Source of the DNA: an uncultured bacterium
GTDB taxonomy: Bacteria > Cyanobacteriota > Vampirovibrionia > Gastranaerophilales > Gastranaerophilaceae
Assembly: GCA_948888345.1 (NCBI GenBank)
Contig: CAQTPN010000011.1
Location: forward strand, 6,487 to 13,439
Direction: 5' to 3'
Length of the DNA: 6,953 nt
The notes under the pieces were generated by a model. It saw only the letters and a list, made by a program, of their open reading frames with translations. It had not been told where the DNA came from and did no database searches. Shown here piece by piece: positions 1 to 5,292 of the stretch (the stretch's first letter is position 1; every line of letters begins with the position of its first letter). The position numbers and the translations under genes were made by a program.

Positions 1-48
1 ATCCAATGAGGGTCAAACCTCGTACCAGTTCAAGTCTGGTCTGGAGCA
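1..48 (+). tRNA. tRNA, 3' part only, class II, probably tRNA-Leu
   Basis: Only the 3' part lies in the window. The T arm is a perfect 5-bp stem (ACCAG 24-28 with CTGGT 36-40) closing a 7-base loop, TTCAAGT. The acceptor 3' strand is CTGGAGC (41-47), with discriminator A at 48. Between the end of the anticodon stem (about 1-6) and the T arm is a long variable arm that can fold (GAGG 8-11 with CCTC 18-21), which marks a class II tRNA (Leu, Ser or Tyr). The A discriminator and the GGGT..ACC..GT pattern of the variable arm favour Leu; Ser normally has G. Tyr is not excluded because the anticodon is outside the window. CCA is not encoded: AAC follows the discriminator, so a CCA-adding enzyme would be needed. 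The predicted 5' acceptor strand, upstream of the window, is GCTCCAG. Confidence 0.85.
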
Positions 49-55
49 AACTTTT

Positions 56-85
56 AAACCTCCCAAAACGGGAGGTTTTTTATTT
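56..85 (+). terminator. Intrinsic terminator after the tRNA
   Basis: AAACCTCCC (56-64) pairs perfectly with GGGAGGTTT (70-78) around the loop AAAAC. The T-rich run TTTTTTATTT follows directly. It lies 8 bases after the tRNA end and reads in the tRNA direction. On the minus strand the hairpin is followed by AAAAG rather than a T-run, so it is not expected to serve the convergent gene well. Confidence 0.9.
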
Positions 86-99
86 CAAATTAAAAATAT

Positions 100-125
100 G
101 ATAAGTGCTGATTTTAACAATCAGC
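100..125 (-). terminator. Hairpin over the stop codon of the repeat-protein gene, possible weak terminator
   Basis: On the minus strand GCTGATT (125-119) and AATCAGC (113-107) form a perfect 7-bp stem around a 5-base loop that contains the TAA stop (116-114). The following T-run (96-92) begins about ten bases after the stem, which is further than in a canonical intrinsic terminator. Termination is therefore plausible but unproven; 3'-end protection of the mRNA is an alternative role. Confidence 0.45.
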
Positions 126-1868
126 ATCAGTTGCGAACATATATCCTTTGATTTTATTTGAATTATTTTTAATAACCCTATATAGTATATCAAGGTCTAT
201 ATCCAATTTTGCGCTTGCAATAAATAAATCTTCAAATTCAATATAATCACCGCTTGGTTTATAGGCATATATTCTGCCTAATGCTGTATATTTTGCTTTT
301 AATTTTTCAGGGTCTTCAACTTTAGCTTTAGTTTTAGTTTTAGTTATGGCCGCTTTTGGTTTTTCCGGTTTATCGGGTTGAGAAGTTGATTTTTTAGTTT
401 TTGTTTTTCTGTAAACGTTAATTGCCAGTGAATTTGTTTTAATTTCTGTTGCAGGTTTTGATATAAATACTTGATTTGTTCTAATTAGAGGTACCGGTTT
501 ATCCTTGCTGTCTTTTTCATCCTTTGTTGCAGTTGTTTTTGGTTTGTTTTCTGAAGTGTTTACCTTTTTATCTTCTGTATTTTTAGCTTCCGCATTTTTT
601 CTTGCTTTTTCTGCTTTATAGGCTGTTACAATTTTATGGTGCTCTTTTAGTGCAGCCCTTAATTTTCTTTTATCGGGCACTAATATACCATCTTCATTTT
701 TAACTTCAATTTTATATGCGGGAAGGAAAATAAAACCACTTGCTATTTCACATCTGTGAGCAAGGCAGGTTGAAATATTTGCAGGTGAAATCTTAAGTAA
801 ATGTGCAGCATCGGCGCTTATATCGTATCTTTTAAGGGATTTATCCTTTATTCTGTACGCATAAACTGCTTTTCCCTGCATATTTGTATCATTTTCTTTT
901 GCAATTTTTGCTGTTTCTTTCAGCTCCTTAATTTTTTCTGTGTCGATTTCAATCGTGCCGTCTTCTTTTATTGTTTCGATTTCACTTGCAGGTGCATAAC
1001 ACCAGTCGCCTGCAAATTTCTTGCTTCCTGAAAGACAGGCTGCAATACCTTCGTATGAAACTTCTAATTTCTTTTTCGCTTTTATAATTCCGTCAAACCT
1101 TGTATCTTTCTTGTTTTCCGTACCTATATAAAGGGCGTAAATAGGTGTTTGTTCTCCAATATAAGGGTTTGACAGGTATTCTTCCGCTCTTTTAATGATT
1201 ACATCAAGCTTTTCTTTATCAATGCCTATCTTGCCATCATCATCTATAGTTTCAATTTCCTCGGGTTTAAAAAAGATATAGCCGTGTGATGTTTTATTAT
1301 CGCCGTTTAAGCATTTGATAATATTTGGCCGCTTTGCATGGGTAACTTCTTTAGCATGAGGATAGCTCATAAAAGGTACAGGTATTTTATCTTCATTCAT
1401 CCCGTAAAATTTTGGCCTGTCATTGTTTGTACCTTTATTGCGGGCAATTTCGGCCGCTTCGTATACTTCTCTAACCTTATCTTCATCTATTCCAAGCGTG
1501 CCGTCCTCTTTTACTATCTGCACTTCGCATAGAGGTATAAAACAATAGTCGCCCGCATATTTTGCTCTTTTTTCCTTATCTTCTTTTATGCATTTTGAAA
1601 TACGCTGGCTGGCTATGCCTAAAATAGTGCCCGCTTGATTAGCAGAATCATAAGGTTTATAGTTCATTTCCCTGTCTATTGCAAGCACGGGCCTTGATGT
1701 TGTTTTACCCAAAAAGGATAAATTATAATTTTGCAGAGCATCAAGCCCCTTTAAGAAAGGATTTTGTGCGTATGAAAGCGACTGCGGCACATACGTGTCA
1801 TCATTTTTTCGAACATTATGTTTAGAATTATAGGCAATTCCTGCAGTATGGAAGAAGTTTACTTTCAT
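114..1868 (-). CDS. Hypothetical protein with five NUMOD1/IENR1-like helix-turn-helix repeats
   Basis: Function unknown. The 584-residue product has no signal peptide or membrane segment and is lysine-rich, so a cytoplasmic nucleic-acid-associated role is inferred. After a leader of about 58 residues come four tandem units at about 60-144, 152-234, 241-326 and 332-413. Each begins with a short beta segment (such as VYAYRIKD in unit 4). A helix-turn-helix-like stretch follows (AAHLLKISPANISTCL in unit 4), then an aromatic strand (GDYCF, HGYIFF, GDWCY, SGFIFL). Each unit ends in a linker of the type IExIxEDGxIxIDxEK plus a helix. A Lys/Thr/Pro-rich linker (about 414-530) leads to a fifth unit (531-584: GRIYAYKPSGDY to KGYMFA). 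The pattern resembles the NUMOD1/IENR1 repeat found beside homing-nuclease domains. No GIY-YIG, HNH or LAGLIDADG core is visible. The ATG at 1868 is preceded by a promoter but no Shine-Dalgarno. It is transcribed alone. The family assignment is by pattern recall and is moderate. Confidence 0.85.
   Translation of the reverse strand: MKVNFFHTAGIAYNSKHNVRKNDDTYVPQSLSYAQNPFLKGLDALQNYNLSFLGKTTSRPVLAIDREMNYKPYDSANQAGTILGIASQRISKCIKEDKEKRAKYAGDYCFIPLCEVQIVKEDGTLGIDEDKVREVYEAAEIARNKGTNNDRPKFYGMNEDKIPVPFMSYPHAKEVTHAKRPNIIKCLNGDNKTSHGYIFFKPEEIETIDDDGKIGIDKEKLDVIIKRAEEYLSNPYIGEQTPIYALYIGTENKKDTRFDGIIKAKKKLEVSYEGIAACLSGSKKFAGDWCYAPASEIETIKEDGTIEIDTEKIKELKETAKIAKENDTNMQGKAVYAYRIKDKSLKRYDISADAAHLLKISPANISTCLAHRCEIASGFIFLPAYKIEVKNEDGILVPDKRKLRAALKEHHKIVTAYKAEKARKNAEAKNTEDKKVNTSENKPKTTATKDEKDSKDKPVPLIRTNQVFISKPATEIKTNSLAINVYRKTKTKKSTSQPDKPEKPKAAITKTKTKAKVEDPEKLKAKYTALGRIYAYKPSGDYIEFEDLFIASAKLDIDLDILYRVIKNNSNKIKGYMFATDADC
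630..1691 (-). repeat. Four tandem coding repeats of about 90 codons (protein-level)
   Basis: Units lie at 1437-1691, 1167-1415, 891-1148 and 630-875, with starts spaced 92, 89 and 91 codons apart. The clearest shared block is the acidic hairpin and helix at the end of each unit (EDGTLGID, DDGKIGID, EDGTIEID, EDGILVPD). The second is the helix-turn-helix core ending in a (K/A/T)CL or CI motif about 10-15 residues before an aromatic strand. Similarity is clear in protein but weak in DNA, so the duplications are old or were selected at protein level. A fifth unit without the acidic hairpin lies apart at 117-278. Confidence 0.75.
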
Positions 1869-1890
1869 ATTGATTTAAAACTTGTGAAAA

Positions 1891-1918
1891 ATTATATTTG
1901 CATAAGGTCTTTGTTAAA
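1891..1918 (-). promoter_or_regulatory. Sigma-70-type promoter for the repeat-protein gene
   Basis: On the minus strand TTTAAC (1918-1913) is a weak -35, separated by 16 bases from a perfect TATAAT -10 (1896-1891). Transcription should start near 1884, leaving a leader of only about 16 bases before the ATG at 1868. No purine-rich Shine-Dalgarno is visible in that leader. Confidence 0.6.
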
Positions 1919-1924
1919 CGGGAG

Positions 1925-1957
1925 AAAAATAAAGCCCTGTATAATAAATTACACAGG
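1925..1957 (-). terminator. Hairpin with T-rich tail in the intergenic gap, possible fail-safe terminator
   Basis: CCTGT and ACAGG (1936-1940 and 1953-1957) pair, the stem continues with TAAT/ATTA after one A-C mismatch, and the loop is 2-4 bases. Reading on the minus strand the hairpin is followed by GCTTTATTTTT. It lies downstream of the pump operon and directly upstream of the repeat-protein promoter. It could therefore stop read-through from the operon, or act as an operator for the downstream gene. Confidence 0.4.
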
Positions 1958-1968
1958 ACCTTAAGGTC
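1957..1968. repeat. Perfect 12-bp palindrome GACCTTAAGGTC
   Basis: GACCTTAAGGTC is its own reverse complement and abuts the preceding hairpin. A symmetric site of this size suits a dimeric DNA-binding protein. It lies about 40 bases upstream of the -35 of the repeat-protein gene. Whether it is bound by anything is inference. Confidence 0.4.
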
Positions 1969-1986
1969 AAAAAGGGTGAAAATTGA

Positions 1987-2005
1987 TTTAAGCAATATGC
2001 TTAAA
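1987..2005. repeat. Inverted repeat with 7-bp arms in the intergenic gap
   Basis: TTTAAGC (1987-1993) and GCTTAAA (1999-2005) are perfect arms around AATAT. Neither strand has a clean T-run directly after the stem, so this is not called a terminator. It is the third symmetric element within about 70 bases. Apart from these elements, the promoter and the operon terminator, nothing recognisable is seen in the 288-base gap 1869-2156. Confidence 0.4.
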
Positions 2006-2135
2006 AAAGCTATTTTTATCAGTCACTCGTGTTAAAATGTTTTTCTAAACTTCAGACTGGAACTCCATTATTGCAAATCAATTTTTAATTTCAAGTGTTT
2101 ATTGATTATTGTTACATAACTTTACAATATTCCTC

Positions 2136-2158
2136 AAAAAAGCCCATATAACAAGCTT
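2136..2158 (-). terminator. Intrinsic terminator of the pump operon, overlapping the stop codon
   Basis: On the minus strand AAGCTTG (2158-2152) pairs with TGGGCTT (2146-2140) around a 5-base loop, using three G-T wobbles, and runs into six T residues (2141-2136). The stem begins at the second base of the permease TAA stop (2159-2157). Position at the operon end supports the call; the wobble pairs make it a weak to moderate terminator. Confidence 0.6.
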
Positions 2159-3386
2159 ATTCGTATCTTAGTGCATCAATCGGATTTAATAATGAGGCCT
2201 TATATGCCGGATAATATCCGAATACTACCCCTATAAGTCCTGAAAATCCAAGCGAAAGCGCAATTGAAAATCCGCTCACATAAACTGTCATTGAGCCAAA
2301 GAATTCTATTAATTTTGCGCCGATAACTCCGAAAATAAGCCCCAGTATTCCGCCTATAATTGATAATAAAAGGCTTTCAATCAAAAATTGAATTTGAATA
2401 TCGGTTGATTTTGCACCGATTGCCATTCTTATTCCTATTTCTTTTGTGCGCTCAGTAACAGATACAAGCATTATATTCATAATCCCGATGCCGCCCACAA
2501 GTAAAGACACGCCCGCAATTGAACCTAAAAGCAGCGACATGGTTTTAACGGCAGACTGCATCGTTTCCATCATCTGGGTTAAATTTCTTACCTGAAAATC
2601 ATCTTCCTGCTTTTTACCTATTTTGTGCCTCATTTTTAAAAGTTCTGTTACTTCCTGTTCTGCAGTATTTATTGAATCTGCATCTTTTGCTTTGATATTT
2701 ATCATGCTTACGGTTCCGGGGAAATTTGTACCGAAAACCTTCTTCTGGCCTGTTGTGATAGGAATTATTACAAAATCATCCTGGTCGTGGCCCATTGAAT
2801 TTTGCCCCTTAGATTCCAACAGACCGATAACTTTAAATGGCACACCGCCTATTCTGATTGTTCTTCCGATTGGGTCAAGGTCGCCGAAAAGTTCATTGGA
2901 TACAGTATTTCCTATGATTGCAACCTTTGACATATTTGAAATATCTTCTTCGATTAAATTCCGCCCGAGATTAATTTTCCAATCTCTTATCGGCATATAT
3001 TCAGGCGTTGTGCCTGCAATACTTGTGGACCAGTTTTGATTTCCGTATGTCACCTGTTTTGCTTCACTTGAATACGGGGCAACAAACCCTGCTGACGGGC
3101 AGTTTTTCTTAATTGCCTGCGCATCTTTCAGTGTAAGGGTCGGTTTTGTGCCGCGCCCCATTCTTACTCCGCCGGATGTAACGGATGCACTGGATACCAT
3201 AAGAAGATTGCTTCCCATTGAAGCCATATCTTTTTGTATTTTAACACTTGCGCCCTGCCCCACTGCAAGCATAATGATAACCGCGCTTACGCCGATAATT
3301 ATTCCAAGGCTTGTTAAAATTGAGCGCATTTTATTTACCTTGAGGGAAACAAGAGCCATTTTAAAGGTTGATGAAAAATCTATCAT
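2157..3386 (-). CDS. MacB-type ABC transporter permease (FtsX fold)
   Basis: This is the inner-membrane subunit of the tripartite exporter. MacB-family permeases transmit ATP-driven motion to the periplasm (mechanotransmission), expelling substrate through the adaptor and TolC channel. The 409 residues show the family layout. An N-terminal membrane helix (about 22-42) is followed by a large periplasmic domain (about 45-280) containing a Ser/Gly-rich loop near 65-80. A C-terminal FtsX module has three helices (about 283-308, 333-360 and 372-394). Diagnostic sequences are GGIGIMNIMLVSVTERTKEI with IGIRMAIGAK following, and the C-terminus YYPAYKASLLNPIDALRYE. E. coli MacB is a single protein with an N-terminal ATPase; here the ATPase is the separate gene immediately upstream. 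The start ATG overlaps the ATPase stop (ATGA, 3386-3383) and has a strong Shine-Dalgarno. It is the last gene of the operon. The substrate is unknown. Confidence 0.93.
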   Translation of the reverse strand: MIDFSSTFKMALVSLKVNKMRSILTSLGIIIGVSAVIIMLAVGQGASVKIQKDMASMGSNLLMVSSASVTSGGVRMGRGTKPTLTLKDAQAIKKNCPSAGFVAPYSSEAKQVTYGNQNWSTSIAGTTPEYMPIRDWKINLGRNLIEEDISNMSKVAIIGNTVSNELFGDLDPIGRTIRIGGVPFKVIGLLESKGQNSMGHDQDDFVIIPITTGQKKVFGTNFPGTVSMINIKAKDADSINTAEQEVTELLKMRHKIGKKQEDDFQVRNLTQMMETMQSAVKTMSLLLGSIAGVSLLVGGIGIMNIMLVSVTERTKEIGIRMAIGAKSTDIQIQFLIESLLLSIIGGILGLIFGVIGAKLIEFFGSMTVYVSGFSIALSLGFSGLIGVVFGYYPAYKASLLNPIDALRYE

Positions 3387-4126
3387 GCACCCTCCTTTAG
3401 ACTGTATACAGGCTTATTCGGAGTATCATTCACTATGTTTCCATCTTTAAAGCGTACAATTCTTTTGCAATATCCTGCAATATCATCCTCATGGGTAACA
3501 AGCACAATGGTTTTATCCATTTTTTCATTTAAATTTACAAAAAAGTCCATAACTTCATAGCTTGTTTTTGTATCAAGATTTCCAGTCGGCTCGTCTGCAA
3601 GAATAATCGGTGCATCGTTTACTATGGCGCGCGCAATCGCAACTCTTTGCTGCTGTCCGCCTGAAAGCTGGTTTGGCATATTGTGTTCTTTATTTGTAAG
3701 CCCTACGATTTTAAGTGCTTCCATTGCTCTTTCTTTGCGCTCTTTTGCTGGAATTCCTTTGTAAATCATAGGCAGCTCTACATTTTCAAGGGCTGATGTC
3801 CTTGAAATCAGGTTAAATCCTTGAAATACAAATCCTAATTTTGCATTTCTGACTTCCGAAAGGCGGTCTAATCTTGTATTTACGATATTATGCCCGTCAA
3901 GAAAATAATCTCCGGAGGTTGGTTTATCAAGGCAGCCTATAATATTCATAAATGTGGATTTTCCGGAGCCTGAAGCACCCATAATGGCTACAAACTCACC
4001 TTGATTAATAGTTAAAGAAACACCTTTAAGTGCATAGAATGTGCAATCTTCGCCGGCACCTGTTGTATAGGTTTTAATGATATTTTGAGCCTTAATTAAA
4101 GGTGTATTTTTTAAAGTTTTTTCCAT
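3383..4126 (-). CDS. MacB/LolD-type ABC transporter ATP-binding protein
   Basis: This cytoplasmic ATPase powers the exporter by ATP binding and hydrolysis as a dimer on the permease. The 247-residue protein has all motifs: Walker [10 protein letters not shown] (50-58), Q-loop glutamine 102 in FVFQGFNL, signature LSGGQQQR (154-161), Walker B IILADEP (174-180) with catalytic Glu179, D-loop GNLD (182-185) and H-loop His212 in LVTHEDD. The A-loop tyrosine is probably Y31 in FYALKGVS. This is the MacB/LolD/FtsE subgroup, judged from the [12 protein letters not shown] region and from pairing with an FtsX-fold permease; length is normal for a stand-alone subunit. The ATG at 4126 lies 2 bases after the adaptor stop, and its Shine-Dalgarno AAGGA (4141-4137) sits in the adaptor's last codons. 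The stop overlaps the permease start. LolD is less likely because the adaptor and TolC genes are adjacent. Confidence 0.95.
   Translation of the reverse strand: MEKTLKNTPLIKAQNIIKTYTTGAGEDCTFYALKGVSLTINQGEFVAIMGASGSGKSTFMNIIGCLDKPTSGDYFLDGHNIVNTRLDRLSEVRNAKLGFVFQGFNLISRTSALENVELPMIYKGIPAKERKERAMEALKIVGLTNKEHNMPNQLSGGQQQRVAIARAIVNDAPIILADEPTGNLDTKTSYEVMDFFVNLNEKMDKTIVLVTHEDDIAGYCKRIVRFKDGNIVNDTPNKPVYSLKEGA
3391..3398 (-). promoter_or_regulatory. Strong Shine-Dalgarno for the permease gene
   Basis: AAAGGAGG on the minus strand lies inside the last codons of the ATPase gene, four bases before the permease ATG at 3386. It is the best ribosome-binding site in the window and fixes the permease start at the ATGA overlap. 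Confidence 0.85.
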
Positions 4127-4128
4127 TG

Positions 4129-5292
4129 CTAAAACATCCTTGGCGGGCCGCCCTGTCTTTGCTGATTTTTACCCTTGCCCTTTTCTTCAATTGATACAAT
4201 AATTCTGCTTCCTTCTTTTAGATTATCAGAAATTATTTCTGTATATGTATCATCATTTACCCCTGTTTCAATTTCAATCCTTTTAGGTTTGCCATCTGCA
4301 AGTATCCAGATGCCCTGTTTATCAAATTTTTCGCCTTTTCCGTCGGTATTGGGGGTAAATTTTAATGCTGTGCTTTTAGCACAGAGAATATCTGCCTTTT
4401 TAGATGTAATTATTGAAACATTGGCGGTCATCCCGGGAATCAGCTTCATTTCTTCGTTTTCAACATCAATAATTACACTGTATGTTACAACATTTGATAC
4501 AGTTGTCGGTGAAATTCTTACCTGACTTACTTTTCCCTTGAATGTTTCATCCGGATATCCGTCAAGTGTATATTCTACCTCCTGTTCCTTTTTAACCTTG
4601 CCGATATCTGCCTCTGAAACATTGGCTTCTATCTGCATCTGGGTTAAATCCTGAGCAACGGAGAATAATTCAGGTGTTTGGAAACTTGCTGCAACAGTTT
4701 GTCCTACATCAACGGCGCGGGAAATTACAACCCCATCCACAGGGGATGTTATTTTTGTATACCTTAGATTTGATTCAGCAGTTGAATAGCTTGCAAGAGC
4801 CTGATTTATTTGAGCTTGCGCTGCTCTTATCTGTGCTAAATCAGAACTATAGGTGCTTTCTGCTAAATCAAGTTCGCTTTTTGCAATAAAGCCTTTTTTA
4901 TAAAGATTTCTGTAACGGGTTAAGGTCAATTTATCGTTTGCAGTTGTGGCCTGAATTTTAGCTAAATTTGCTCTTGCGTTATCAATAGTTGCTTTTGCCT
5001 GATTAACCTGCGCTTCAAAAAGAGATGTGTCAATTTCGGCAAGAAGCTGTCCTTTTTTAACTTCTGAGTTGTAATCAACATAAATCGCGCTGATTTGCCC
5101 TGAAACCTGTGAGCCGATGCTTACTGTTTGAACCGGATTAATTGTTCCTGATGCTTCTACAATCTGGGTTATTGTTCTTTTTTCAAGCGGCTCTGTGATA
5201 TAATTTTTTGCTTCTTTTTTATTTTTAAATATGAAACTGAATAAGCATAAAGCTGCAAGACATATTAAAATTATTCCGATTATTTTCCTCAT
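4129..5292 (-). CDS. MacA-type periplasmic adaptor (HlyD/RND membrane-fusion family)
   Basis: This adaptor links the inner-membrane transporter to the TolC-like channel and, in the MacA family, stimulates the ATPase. The 387 residues have an N-terminal membrane anchor (about 4-22), then a lipoyl half (about 53-90, with SIGSQVSGQI and GQLLAEID). An alpha-helical hairpin rich in Ala, Gln and Asn (about 91-176) follows. The second lipoyl half starts ITSPVDGVVISRAVDVGQTV (181-200). The beta-barrel domain follows (VAQDLTQMQIEANVSEADIG, then YPDETFKGKVSQVR), then a membrane-proximal domain to about 367. The last residues form a short basic Gln/Gly/Pro tail (GKGKNQQRQGGPPRMF). This order is diagnostic for MacA-like adaptors. 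The ATG at 5292 overlaps the stop of the outer-membrane-factor gene (ATGA) and follows GGGGGAAAT, a G-rich ribosome site. No lipobox is present: the residue before Cys16 is Leu. The adaptor is therefore membrane-anchored, not lipidated. Confidence 0.93.
   Translation of the reverse strand: MRKIIGIILICLAALCLFSFIFKNKKEAKNYITEPLEKRTITQIVEASGTINPVQTVSIGSQVSGQISAIYVDYNSEVKKGQLLAEIDTSLFEAQVNQAKATIDNARANLAKIQATTANDKLTLTRYRNLYKKGFIAKSELDLAESTYSSDLAQIRAAQAQINQALASYSTAESNLRYTKITSPVDGVVISRAVDVGQTVAASFQTPELFSVAQDLTQMQIEANVSEADIGKVKKEQEVEYTLDGYPDETFKGKVSQVRISPTTVSNVVTYSVIIDVENEEMKLIPGMTANVSIITSKKADILCAKSTALKFTPNTDGKGEKFDKQGIWILADGKPKRIEIETGVNDDTYTEIISDNLKEGSRIIVSIEEKGKGKNQQRQGGPPRMF

Noticed and set aside
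1..113. tRNA-associated integration site (att) for a mobile element
   Set aside because: No integrase and no second copy of the tRNA 3' end were noticed in the window, and the region has an ordinary tRNA terminator.
114..1868. Interpretation of the repeat protein as an active homing endonuclease or mobile intron product
   Set aside because: No GIY-YIG, HNH or LAGLIDADG catalytic motif is visible, and there is no intron or interrupted gene around it.
2009..2070. Larger stem formed by CAGTC and GACTG in the intergenic gap
   Set aside because: Only five base pairs close a loop of about 30 bases without supporting internal structure, which is expected by chance.
2623..3039. Plus-strand open frame of 138 codons
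   Set aside because: It is fully antisense to the conserved periplasmic domain of the permease and has no recognisable domain or ribosome site.
3383..4126. LolCDE-type lipoprotein release system
   Set aside because: The ATPase alone would be compatible, but the adjacent MacA-type adaptor and TolC-family channel and the MacB-type permease C-terminus point to tripartite efflux.
5232..5292. Adaptor as a lipoprotein (LAALC near residue 16)
   Set aside because: The residue before the cysteine is Leu, not Gly, Ala or Ser, and the hydrophobic stretch continues past it. An uncleaved membrane anchor fits better.
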